Positions 24,894 to 37,004 of a stretch of DNA of 64,000 bases are shown here, in pieces. The stretch's first letter is position 1. Every line of letters begins with the position of its first letter. The notes beneath the pieces were generated by a model. The model had not been told where the DNA came from. It did no database searches and saw only the letters and a program-made list of their open reading frames with translations. A program made the translations under genes and the position numbers. Source of the stretch: Cadophora sp. MPI-SDFR-AT-0126 (lineage: Eukaryota; Ascomycota; Leotiomycetes; Helotiales; Ploettnerulaceae); the NCBI GenBank assembly GCA_020747065.1, contig JAGMVK010000010.1, positions 2,046,001 through 2,110,000 of the forward strand, read 5' to 3'.

Positions 24894-25026
24894 GCTATTA
24901 TCGATATAATTAATTAATATAAGTATTACTATGTAATTCTTATATAGCTAAGACTAGTGGCCCGCTACTGTTACAGCTAATCAGCATAAGTATTACTATG
25001 TAATGCGCCGAGGAATATTATTAGGG
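24894..25026 (+). repeat. Direct repeat unit 1 (about 133 bp)
   Basis: Begins GCTATTATCGATATAA and ends GAGGAATATTATTAGGG. The same layout occurs at 25,227. Within it, a roughly 25-bp block with TTACTATGTAAT occurs twice. RIP-like transitions are more numerous in this unit than in its partner. Confidence 0.7.
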
Positions 25027-25226
25027 CCCTTATATAAGAGATAGAAAAAGTAATAATATTTATTTGTTTCTATGCTTATTCGCTTAATATAGTAACTAAT
25101 TAAAATAATACAACATTAAGTTAAGTTAGGTATAGCTGATACTACTGCTATATAGTACATTAGACCTTTTAATAGGGTTTAGTAGCCTGTGCTATTGCTT
25201 AATGCGGACTGGGTCGGCCCCGCACT

Positions 25227-25356
25227 GCTATCGATGCGGCTAATCAGCAAAAGCGTTACTATGTAATTCTTATATAGCTAAGACTAGCGACCTGCTATTG
25301 CCACAGCTAATTAGCAAAAGCGTTACTATGTAATGCTCCGAGGAATATTGTTAGGG
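25227..25356 (+). repeat. Direct repeat unit 2 (about 130 bp)
   Basis: GCTATCGATGCGGCTAATCA to GAGGAATATTGTTAGGG matches unit 1 but is less eroded (GC-rich bases kept). The block CAGCAAAAGCGTTACTATGT and a near copy (TTAGCAAAAGCG...) both lie inside. Similarity to the left of both units (GGTATAGC..TACTACT) suggests the duplicated segment is longer. It could be remnants of LTRs or of a small non-autonomous element. Confidence 0.7.
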
Positions 25357-26156
25357 ACCGAACCTAGCGATGCGACCACGTTTAGCGCAGACAACGATCA
25401 GCTTTATTGTCCTACTCAAAATTGCGCTATTGGAAGGTGGAGAGAAGGGAGAGGAGAAATGGGGAGATGCAGTTTCATTCGTAAGGCTGCGCACCGGTCA
25501 AGAAGGGTGCGCCCGTGGCAGGGCTGACCCATTGAAGCCCTAGAAGCGGATGTGACAATAAGACCTCAGATGGAGCGATTGAGAGCGCGATTTGGGAGAT
25601 TCATTAAGAAACTACATATTTAGATTTGAACACATGACACAACATTTGTGGCTACAATTGCCTTAAACTACAGAATTTTGCCTTCAGATCTTGAGCTGAG
25701 GAGATGACTTAATTAGGCAACAGTTCGTCCTGATTGGGATTGCATGCCAACGAGGGAAGGATAATAAATGGCTTCCAACGTTCATGGAACTGCTCGCTCA
25801 AATTCCGAGATCTCGAAGACAAGGAGACATCGGAGAGGCAGTTATGTCCGTGAGTGAGTTGAGCTCAATCGTTATTCCTCGCTAACTATGTCAGCGCTCG
25901 ATTTCATCCGGCCGCACTGGCTCCTGCTCAACATGTAACCATTTGAATACCGAACACACCTATACAACATATAAAGAATCAACCTGCCGGAAGCAATGGA
26001 AAGTTTGTCAAGCTGGCGGCTAATAGAGGCTTTGTCGAGAATGTTCTGATCATCCCGGAGGAGGTCCGGATGGCACTGGACCAGAGGGTTTGGTAAGCGA
26101 AAGCCGAAACGAGCAGTGATGGGTCATCTAATGGCGAACCTTGAACTACATACCGT
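25357..26156. other. Intergenic, no supported gene
   Basis: Balanced composition with short frames only. It contains the 3' flank of the HET gene that ends at 26,157. Nothing recognisable. Confidence 0.5.
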
Positions 26157-28722
26157 TCATACGATCACAATCTCCTCCCTCTTCCCATGCTCGAAAGCCT
26201 CAAACGGAAAATCCGAGACAATACCAAGCCTCTCCCACGCGCCCGGCACTCTTTCCGAGTTGCCGATCAACATCCCATGATGGTATCCCTTACTAAAGCC
26301 CATATACAAACAGAAGCACAAAGAAATCCACTCATCCGGCTGCTGTTGCGTGCTGCCAAACGGTATTCTGCGAACGCTATGTTCTGCTTTTGCATTCGGC
26401 ACCGTCACCTCTGATGGCTCGAGAGGTACGTCTTGCTTGAAGATGTGCGGGTTGTCAGGGTCACCAGGTAGTTTGACAAAATAGTACTGTCCCGATGCTC
26501 TCAAAGGTACATCAGAGACCTCGACCCAGGGTTTGGTCTGATGTGTTGACAGGAAGACCACGCAGATTGTGCTTAGCCCTGAGATCTTGAGAGCATTGTT
26601 GTTCGCTTCGCTCGGGTGCTCCAGGATCTCGAAGTCAGGTTCAAATGAGTTGTCTGCATCGACTGGCCATGTGATCCGGCCATCAACACTTGCCCAGCTC
26701 CATGTTGGGGCGTTATGCGTTGGGTTCATGCGACCTTTGCCTGGTGTAAAGAAGTTGCATTCACTCTCCCAACACAACGTCTGCCGCAGCCGCTCTTTCC
26801 ACAGCCCGAACAGTGGTGTCCAGCCTGTAGCGGCACGAATTCGTTCCATGACCGAGCCTAGAGCAGGTAGCCTGTCACTTGAGCGTGTGATATCGCGCCT
26901 TGTGAACTCTTCAACCAGTCGTGACCACTTCAAATGCGGATCGTCCTCAAGCTGCGATGACCATGACTTGGCTTCGACGTGTGGTGAGTAGTCTTCCCAT
27001 AGTGAAGTGCAGTGACACTCGAACTTAACTGCAGATGGTGTAAAGAACACTGTCCTGGATGCCAGCAGTCGTTCTTGCCACATCCAGGCACGCGTTGAGA
27101 CCTTGCCATAATCGCCACCGGCTCTTTCAGTCAGAAGTAGATGCGAGCGTCGTCGGAAGCCTAGCTGAACAGAGCCGATAGGGTCAACGGACAGACTTAC
27201 ATCAGCGCCTTCCCACTTCTTCTCCCTGCTGATAATGAGGGGATCGTTTTCCGTAGTGGCCATAGCCGTCGCAATGACCAGAGTAGCATTGCCGTACACA
27301 GAGCCCATCTTTGGAGCTTGTTCCTTGAAATCACCATAATCTCCCTGCAAGATGCAAAGCCGATCGATCCAGACATATCTAATCCCCAACATGGAGGCGC
27401 ATGTACCGATGTCTCGGAACAGCGTGGGCAGGTCATCCCAGTCAATGCCCTCTTTCAGAGCTGCGAGGTTGGATCTGCTCAGCAGGAAAGTCTTGTCGTC
27501 CACGGGACCCCAGCAGTAGGATACTGCGATGTACTCGGCGCGCATGTCCTGAGGCTCGATCAGCGCAATGCCGGTCTCATTCTCGGCCTGGACATCTAGG
27601 ATGCGATCAGGGAGTAGTGGTAGTGGGCTGTTACTTGGACATGTCTCGTGGTTCGACATGCAGTTTTCGATGTTCTTCTTGATGAACTGGAATGTCTGGA
27701 AGCCAGGGTACAATGGTCTGTCGTTCGCATAGCCGATGTTGTTGAAGCCAGTTCGCATCCAGAGTATTTGAGCGGTCGACTGCTCTGCATTGCGTCGATT
27801 AGCTCTTTCATAATATCAAGATAGAGCTGTACTCACCACCAAACACAGCGATGCTCTCCGTCCACTTCCTATAAATCTCAACCTCAATCGGCTCCCTGAA
27901 CTCCCCATCATCATCACCAACCATCACACTCCACATAACCTGCGCCTGTCTCCCTGGATGACTTGGTAAACTACTGGGTAATTGCGCCGTCCTCATCGCT
28001 CCGAACGACAATCTAACCACAGCCGGAAGTTCCTGCGCAACGAAAATATCGAGGAAGACCTGCTCATTATTCCAGCCTGGAGAGACATCGTTCAGCACCT
28101 GCCAGATAACGGCGCAGCGCAGACATTCACGGTCGATGCCGATTTGTAGCATTGAGGCACTGCTGATGTGGATGGTGCCGGCTTTGGTAGAGGAGTCAAT
28201 GTTGAATTCGTTCTGCGCCCATTCACGGTCGCGGTCTGCCCATTGAGCGTCGAGGTTGCGGCACACGGGGCATACATGGGCTGGGAGCGGTATTGGTGGC
28301 TGTACACTGCGTACTTCAGTGTTGGCAGCGGTCTGCTGAGTACGAGCCTTTTGCGACAACGTTATAGAGGACAGATAGTCGGCAATATCTGCTGCACGCG
28401 ACGGACCTTTGTTGTCGGCGGCTCGTCCATTATCATCGTACTCAGTAGCAGAATGATCTGCCTGTCCTTGGGATGGCACTGATGGCATGCCTAGCCGTGC
28501 TTGTGCTGGTGCGCTTGCGCGTATATCTGCCGTGGCTGTGGATCTGTCAGGTGAAATGGCGTCTCGCATTTCTTGCCATCCTTTCGCTTGCGCAAAAGCT
28601 TTTTCACGCGTCGTGCCCCGAGAGGTTGTGTCGTTCTCTCGGTCCAAATTGGATAGTCGCTGCTTGCTTTTGCTTTTATCTTTGCGATCCTTGGACCTGA
28701 AAGGCTTCAGTAGCTTTTTCAT
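26157..28722 (-). CDS. HET-domain protein, two exons, 837 aa
   Basis: Exon 1 is 28722-27837 (ATG 28722) and exon 2 is 27784-26157, separated by a 52-bp GT-AG intron (GTGAGT donor, TGCAG acceptor). The join keeps frame (VFG-E-QSTAQILWMRTG). The N-terminus is basic and Lys/Arg/Ser-rich (KKLLKPFRSKDRKDKSKSK), then low complexity to about residue 140. A HVCPVCRNLDAQW block follows, the CxxC element often seen ahead of this HET subtype. The HET domain proper has YIAVSYCWG (about 380-388), DLPTLFRDIGTCASMLGIRY and YVWIDRLCI (about 432-440), then MGSVYGNATLVIATA. The C-terminal part has the W-rich motif TWSWASVDGRI. Known: HET domains mediate incompatibility or NLR-linked cell death. The gene is intact, is flanked by RIP blocks on both sides, and is different in type from the HET protein at 16,524. 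Confidence 0.9.
27785..27836 (-). other. Intron in the HET gene (52 bp)
   Basis: The minus strand begins GTGAGTACAG and ends AATGCAG. Removing it joins the two reading frames in phase 1, restoring a continuous frame across two segments that are both HET-like. Confidence 0.85.
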
Positions 28723-29243
28723 GATCGCCTGTCACAAAGGAACAAGAAGCTGCAATTCATGCCTTTGGAACATGAGTTTCACAGGCGGATAACGCCAGAG
28801 ATAATAAATGCTCTAAGAAGGATCTTGGCATTCTCCTGCAGGTTCAGCCTCACGAGGCTAGCTGTGATCACGTGACCATTGCGGGATCGGTTTTGAACAC
28901 GTTCGCGTCAAGATCTCTAACTCTGCAGACGCTATGCCGAACACACCACGTAAAAGCCCTAGGCTATGACGCAGAAAAGATATTTACGAAGTTCCGGACA
29001 CGCTAAGCCCTACCTCTTATGTGAGCGCCCTTTTACGGTTAAAAAGGGGGGCGCGGGCTAGGTAGTGGGCTATGCTCGCCTTACGTGTACGGTCTTATAT
29101 TTAAAAGGTTTATATCTTAAAAGGCTTAGGCGCTTCTTTTACGGAGGCTGTAGCTAGGCTTAGTTTACGATCCTTAGGGGGTAGATAGAATAAGTATAAA
29201 TAAAACATAGAGGGAGAGCTACTTTATAGATAAGAGACGAGAT
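28723..29243. other. HET gene promoter side and TA-rich flank of the retrotransposon
   Basis: Holds the 5' flank of the HET gene, with a palindromic TCACGTGA near 28,868. After about 29,000 the sequence is RIP-like up to the LTR. No gene. Confidence 0.5.
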
Positions 29244-29465
29244 TGTAACGACGCAATATTACTAAGTGCGGTATCAAGTATGGGAGCAAGAGGGTAGGTA
29301 AATAGTAATATTATAGGTCTGGTATAAAGGAAATAAAAAGGTAAGGAGCCCTTATAGAAGGAGTAGTTCTATATATATACGAATCTGGTCCGGCTTTTGT
29401 CTAGTAATATTTTAGCTAAACCTAAGTATTCCTATTTCTAGTATTTTCGTTACTTTAATATTATA
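29244..29465 (-). repeat. LTR of gypsy copy 2 (left; 3' LTR in element orientation)
   Basis: 222 bp, starting TGTAACGACGCAATATTAC and ending TTTAATATTATA. It matches 36783-37004 and both LTRs of copy 1. Confidence 0.85.
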
Positions 29466-32400
29466 TTACTCCTCTTTTATAAGAGAGCTTGCTTCTAAGT
29501 TTTGAATTATATTTCTATATAGAATTATTATTATATAAAATAGTAGAAATATATAGCTTTAGTAGGGAGATTTTAGAAGAAGTATTAATCTAGTAGTACT
29601 AGTTAATAATAATAGCAGTAGTAAGCGAGATAGTAACTTAACTATAAAGCTATTTAAAAGGTATCCGAATTAGGTTTAATAAGGCTATAATTACTTATTA
29701 TTATATATATTATAGTATTTAATAGCGCAGATTTTTAGAATTTTAATTTTCTTTTTTAAATAATTATAACTTTAAGCTTTATAAGTAAACCTTATATATG
29801 GAGATTTATTAATTTATATATATTATTAATATATTTTAATAATTCGTATTAAATAAAATAAGTAATTTAAGAATAAGTTAAGTTCTAAATTCCTAGTAGT
29901 TCAGTAGTAATTTGGAATTAATTTAGTGTATTAATATAAATAGTACTTACTCTAATCCTTATTAATGCCCTTAAGTCCGCTTACTATAAGTATTATATTT
30001 AATATATTCGCCTACTTACTATAGAACTAGACTATATTTATAAGTTTAATAGTACTAAAAGTAAGAAGTATATGTATTATAAGAAGTAAATAAAAAAGTA
30101 TAATTTTATAAATATTCCCTATTTCTTTTTCCTAAATCTTGATTATTATAAATATAGTTTAATTATAATCTAGATAAGTTAAAATACTAATTTCTATACT
30201 AAATTCTGCACTATATAATTAAGGAATATTATAAACTCTTTCTTGCTATTATTACTAAAGATAATAAGGATATTATTTCTACTTTTTAAAAGATTGATGC
30301 TAGATTGCGTATTACTATTACTAATACCCCTAAAATATAGAATAAGCTGCAGTTAAAATTATTAGAGAAAACCCGTGCTCTTTACTAAGCTATTATAAAT
30401 TTAGCTATATAATAAGCTATAAGTTACTCCCTTTTCTTTTATCTTTTTCTTTTATTATAAGTTTTACTTATAATTATTTTTATTTAAAATAAAGATCTAG
30501 TTTTAAATATACTTATTTTTTCTTAAATAAGATTAAAATAATCTTTAATTAATATATAAATAAAGTTTAATTTTAGCTTTAGACTAAATCTAAAAAAAGA
30601 TTACTATTAGTACTATTAAGGTAACTGAGACTATTTATTATAGTAGTATTAAGTATAAAAGAATAGAAAGGGAGGAGAAGGAGGGAGAGTTACTGGCTTA
30701 TTTTCGGATAACTTAAAGTAATAGATGCCCTAGTAGCACGAAAAAGGAAGAGGAGATTTCAAATAACTTGGAATAAGGGGAGAATAGGCCTTATTTTAAA
30801 TTAGCTTTGTTATTAGTTCTTTATAGCTGTACCTTTAGTTAGACTTTTTATACAGGAATAGTCCCTTATAGTAAAACTAATAAAATATTTTAATTAGAGT
30901 ATAATTGCAAGATTATAGTATTAGTGCTTTAAATTAAAGGGTATTTAAATAGTCTAAATTAAATTTTATTTTACTATTTTACTAATTAGTCTATTATCTT
31001 TTAAGTAACTATAATTGTCTTCTTTATTTTCTTATATAATTAATTATTTAGGTAAGTTTTAGAGTAGTCCTAGAGTAGAAGGATTAACTTAATAAAAATC
31101 TTTTAACTTATAAAATAATTTTATTAAATTAGATATATTATACTATATAGTATTAAAATTGTAGCTTACTTAATTAACTTAATACTTTAAGGTATTATAA
31201 TATAATCGTAATGTAAGAACTTCTTATACTTCTTATTCTTCTTGATCCTTAATTATCTTAAGAGGGTTTTAGAATTATTTTTAACTAAGTAAGGGGTTAT
31301 TTAGGTCTTGGAATAATAGCTCAGGAGTAAATATATTATAAATATTCAATCCTATAAGTAACTAAAGTTAGTAAAAGTTCCCTACTTAATATAGGATTTT
31401 AAATAGCCCTTTCTATTAATTACTAAGCTTGCAATTTAATTAGTAACTTTTAAAGTTCTTAGTAAATAAGTACACTTTATTACTTACTTGAAAATCGATA
31501 AGTTTATAGTACTGGTTTATAGCCTTTATTATATGATCCTATGTAACTTATATATTTGATTTAGCTAATTCCTATATCTTTTTTATATGTTCTACTATTA
31601 CTTTAGTATTATAATAGTTGAGTCTTTCTAAAGAAGTAGTAGCTTTAGGAGACTTCTAATCCTAATTATTTCTTAGATCTAATCCAAATTTAAGCTAATA
31701 CAGGGCTATACTAATAGAGGTATAAGGAAGAGTTATTTAGACTTGATCTATTAATAGAATTAGTTTACTCTAGTTGTTTTAATAAAAGTTAATAAATAGT
31801 TATAATTTTTAATTAATATACTTATTTATGATCTTTATCTAGTTATTAATTTCCTTATAATATACCGTAAAAAGCTTAACTTTAACGCTAATAATTCGGT
31901 AAAACTCTTTTTAAAACAATAAGATAAATTATAGTCCTTAATCTAATATAATTAACTCTAGAGTATATCTAAATTAATAGATTTACTAGATAAAGAGTTT
32001 AGTAGTACTGTATATATTAATATCTTAGTAATAAGAAATTATCACGGAATCCTTTTCTAAGTAATTAATAAATACTAGGATTCTATTATAATTATACTTA
32101 TTTTTTAAAAAATTCTTATAATTTATATATAAATACTATATAGGATAACTTAGAATTAGTAATAGGTAAAAAAGGCCTTGCTATTTAGAATACTTGAAGT
32201 GCAAGAATTAATAAGTTCAGTAATTTCTTATATACTAATTATAATCTAAATCTATTTTAACCTAGTAGTACTTCAGGGCTAGGAATTAATATATCTTTAA
32301 TCCACTAGGGTAAGTAATAGATAGCTAGTCGTGTACTTTTTTAATTAATCTAGTATAAAGGGAAGTATTATATTATATATAGAGTTGATTTTTAAAGAGT

Positions 32401-33459
32401 AGGAGTCTATTCTTAATTAAGTAGTTTTTAAGTAAGGATTTTTGTATATTAGTAAAGGTAATATAATTATTCTAATAAAGCTTTTTAATAAGGTTAAAAG
32501 AGTTTAGAAGAGTATTTGGAGGAGCTTTTATCTTAGTAGTGATTAATAGTGAGAGAAATGCTATAATTACAAAGGAAATAAATCGTTTCGCTAACTTAAA
32601 ATTAATGCAGGGATTAAGCTTTCTTAGTACTAATAAGATTTAGCTTTAATTATCTTTTTAAACTTATTTTTATATTTCTAAATCTTATTCCTAATAGCTT
32701 AAGATATTCACTCTTTAGTTATCTTTACTAAGAGTATATATAATTTAGAAATTAAAGTTAGAGAAAATTTTTATTTAATGAGTTTACTTAGTAATAAGTA
32801 CTTTAGTAGTTATAAAGTACTCTAGAGAGTAGTAGTTTAAATATACCTTAATTCTATTCTAAAGGAATATTAATTCTAGGCGCTACTTATGAAAGCTTTT
32901 TATAATAGCGTATAGTTTTTTATTATGGATTTCCTAGTTTAGTTCGTGACTATTAAATACGTGTAAATAAAATCTAAGTAAGTACTATTATTTATTATTG
33001 TATTATTATAATACTACTTTAGTGATTACCTTATTAGAAGTATCTATTTCTAGTTTAATAAGTAATTCTAATTAGAAATAGTAAATCTATTGAATTAATA
33101 GTAATTACTTTTGAAGCTCTTTAAACGCAATATAATACTCTTTTATTTAATTCTAGGCTACTATAGGTTAAGTAAGTGCAAACAGAGGTTTAGTAATGAG
33201 CTTAAAGTTATGTATGAATTATTAATAAAAACTATAAAACCCTAAGTATAATTTAATAACTATTATAGTCTTAAGGTACTTTTAATTACATAGTAATTCA
33301 ACTTTCTCCAGATTTACCTTAATACTCTTAGTAGTTACTATATAACCTAAGTACTTAGTGCAAGTAATATAGAATTTGTATTTCTTAATATTAGCTTGTA
33401 ATCCGACTTCTATTAAACGCTTTAGTATAGATTCTATATAGGCCTAGTATTCTCCTATA

Positions 33460-33830
33460 AATTTAAAGTAGATTAGGATATTATCTAAGTAAGCTATGCA
33501 GAAGTTATTTAAGTAATTAAAGAGTACGTTATTTATATAATATTAGTATATACTAAGTCTATTATAAAGGCTAAATAGTAATACCTTATATTTATATAAT
33601 TTATATCTAGTCTAAAATATGGTATACTCCTTGGAAACTAGGTCCATGTGAATGCAGTTAAAGGTAGCTTGAATATCTAATTTTATAAATATCTTTGTAT
33701 TTAATACTTTAGTAAGGAACTCATTAATTTAGGGAATTAAATAAGTATCTTTTTATATAAGAGTATTTAGCTTACGATAATTAATACAGAATTATAGGCC
33801 TCTATTAGGCTTTTTAATAAAGAGTATAAG
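33460..33830 (-). pseudogene. Degenerate Ty3/gypsy reverse transcriptase core, copy 2
   Basis: The minus strand gives AYLDNILIYF near 33,470-33,500 and the matching upstream RT block near 33,810, aligned with copy 1. Stops interrupt the frame and the second catalytic Asp has become Asn. Confidence 0.75.
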
Positions 33831-36782
33831 TAATATAAATAGACTTTAACTTAATTTAATAAAACTCTTATTTAAATTCTCTAAAAAGTACTTCTTTATT
33901 ACTTTAAGCTCCTCTATTAATTAATAATAAAAAGAAGAGTAGGCATTAAGTAGTAACCCCTTAAGATAAATCTTATAATTATAATATTAATAAAGTAAAA
34001 GAGTATTTATATCTTTCTTAGAAAATACTAATTTTAGGTATTAGTACTATTTTAGAAGTCTTTTAAATAGGAATTAGGCGGTATTAGGATCTTCTAGTTT
34101 ATATTATTCCTATAAAATATAGTCTATTTTATAAATACTAGTTTAAAAAAACTTAGTATTTTTATATTTTATATTAAAATAAAAAGTATTTATATTAATC
34201 TTATAAATAAATATAGATATAAATAGTGCTCTTAATAGTTTATATTTTAATTTCTGGACCTATAAAGGTCCTTTACTTGTAAAAGATAATATCAGGATTA
34301 GTTTAGAAGTAATTCAAAGGAGATATTCTTTTAGTATTTAAATTATAAAAAGAAGATATTTTTATTATATCTTATCCTTTTAAATCGCTAGATTTCTACA
34401 GTTTACGTTACTCTAGTAGTCTTATTATAAAGAGAATTATATATATAGAAAAGGTAAGACTAGCTCTTAAGACTATTATTTAGTAAGCAGATAATTAAAT
34501 AATCATAAAAATCGATTCTAGTCTATCTATAACTTGAAATAGAATTAATATATTTATTTAATATCTATTATTATATCTTACTTTCCTAAATTAAGGATTA
34601 TAAAGAAATAATTATATATATATTAACTATTAATTATTAAGTATAAATACATGTAATAGATAGCGTGGCTTCTAATTAAGCTCTAAAAGCTACGGATTAG
34701 TACTATATGCAGGAGGGGCTGAATCTTTATTCCTAACGCCCTTAAAAGACATATAAATATAGTTCAATTTATAAAAAGATAATCGTTTACTCTAGTATTT
34801 ACTAATATAAAGAGTGCAACTCCTAATCTATTTATACTAAGTATATAATTAATTATAAACTGCTTCTCTTCTATTAAAGAATTCAAATTAAGTTTTAATA
34901 GATTATATTTATATAAGCCTAAGAAAAAGTCTTTCTCTAAGCTTTTTCGTTTTCCTATACTTAATCTTTCTTACTCTCTATTATTTCTTTAGTATTATTA
35001 TTAATTTCCTTTTTATTAAGAACCTAAACCTTAACTAATTTAGGATAGTTTAACTTATAGTATTTAAACTTTCTATACTTATAATACTTCACTTGCGGAT
35101 CGCTAGAACTTTCCTAAGGTTTCTACGTACCCTCCTAATACGGTAAGGTAGGAGTTATAAAAGTCTGCGGTATTAAGTAATAGTAAAAGAAAGCGTTAGA
35201 AAAAGAAGTAGATTTAAGTATTAGTTAAGAAGTAAGTGATTCGGAAGTCTTTTAAAAGGGGCCTAATCTAATTGCTCTTTGGAAAGAGTCTGATTTATAA
35301 AAGCTAGTAAGAAATAGATTAAATTACGTATTCTATTATCTATTAATATTAATTAAAATAAGATAGATTACTATTATCGTATAATTATCTTACTATAAAC
35401 TCTTAACTAATATAATAGTAATATAAAGCTAAGGGGTAATTTTAAGCTACATAAAGAAGAACTATTCTATATAAGTTATATTTCCTTAAATTATAGTATT
35501 CTAAAATCTCGCATAAAATTAAGTAAAGGTTTTATATATATAGTTTAGTTCTTATATACTTATATCGAAGAACTTAGTACGAGCCTTATAAGCTTTATTT
35601 CTAATAAGGAAGTAAGTCTCTAGTAAAGAAATTATTTCCTAGGCTATCTGAAATATATTAGTTTTAAATAAGTATTAAGGCTTTAGGTAAGAGTGGGTTA
35701 AGCTAGTAATTAATCCTTATACTAAAGCTTACTATACTTAAGTATTTAAATAAAAACTTGTGTTAACCTCTAATTAATTTTTAACTAAAGCTTTCTATTA
35801 CTTAAATATTAGGTTAGTTTCTTTATTTAAGGGAAAGATCTTTTCTATAAGCTATACCTTAGGTCCCTAAGGAGTATCTGATTTCGCCTTATATATAGTA
35901 AAGGGAGTATTTTTTAGCTTAAATAGGGTATATCTACTCTAATCTATTAATTTATCTTTTTCTATTAATCGAATAATTAGCGGTAGGGTTTTAAGAAGAA
36001 TTAAGGTAGGATTAGCGGGGGGTACTATTAGCGTGGCTTAAGCAGAAATTAGTAATTACTTGATACGAGCTAAGAAGGCCTCTTAAGCACGATTTCAATT
36101 CTCTATAGATTAGATAATTTTTTTTAATATATTTAGGTTATTAAAGTTTCTCTTATTTTAGTTTGCGCGACCTTTGCCTTTATTACTTTAAGTCCTATAG
36201 CTAGAAAAGCTTTTAGCTAGAGTTAAAGAATTAAGAGTATTATTAGTAATTTCGCTAAATAAATCTACTATATTAGTAATATCTATAATAGGAATAGAAG
36301 AAGATTTAGGCGTGATTTAAGTTAATCCCGAAATAAGGATTCCAGGAGTATTAAGGGAATACTTCGTAATTTTTTAATAAGGAATATTAGTATTAGGGTA
36401 GTTTTTATATACTGTAATTCTATAGGCGGTGAGAATTACGCGATTATATTCTAAAGGAGAACGAAAGTAGTTTAAGAGAATTTTATAAACTTAAGGGTTT
36501 CAGTAGCAGTAATTACAATACTTTAAATTTATCTATAGCGGCCTTTATACGAAGGGAGTTATTTAGAATCTTTATTAATAAAGACTACTTCACTCTAATT
36601 ATACTGATTTATAATAAGTAAAACTAAATCCTAGTTTATCAATTTATTTAAAAGATCTTTGAAATCCTGACTCTTTAAGAATAGTAATTAAAGGTAATTT
36701 AGATAAGAATTAATTAACTATATCTTCTAAGTAGTAGGATATTATATAGGCTGTTCCTAATAGGAGTAACCTTCTTATTTAA

Positions 36783-37004
36783 TATAATAACGTAATATTA
36801 CTAAGTGCGGTATTAAGTATAGGAGCAAAAGGGTAGGCAAATAGTAATATTATAGATTTAGTATAAAGGAAATAAGAAGGTAAGGAGCCCTCACAGGGGG
36901 AATAGTCCTATATATACATGAATCTGGTCCAGCTTGCGTCCGGTAATATTCCGGCTAAACCTGAGTACCCCTATTTCCAGCACTTCCGTCACTTCAACGT
37001 TATA
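36783..37004 (-). repeat. LTR of gypsy copy 2 (right; 5' LTR in element orientation)
   Basis: 222 bp, the least eroded of the four LTRs in its right half (GTCCGGTAATATTCCGGCTA, CTTCCGTCACTTCAACGTTATA). It is the best starting point for a consensus LTR. Confidence 0.85.

Larger units (their letters stand above)
29244..37004 (-). mobile_element. Ty3/gypsy LTR retrotransposon, copy 2 (RIP-inactivated)
   Basis: 7,761 bp with LTRs at 29244-29465 and 36783-37004 (222 bp each, TGTAAC...GTTATA). It is the same family as 5206-12962: internal sequence can be matched from LTR to LTR with mostly transition differences, and orientation is the same (minus). Degenerate reverse transcriptase lies at about 33,470-33,830, where the minus strand reads AYLDNILIYF (one catalytic Asp kept, one changed to Asn). 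Purine tract at the left LTR: AGAGGAGTAA. No perfect target duplication (GAGAT on the left, CTTAG on the right). All frames are broken. Confidence 0.85.
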
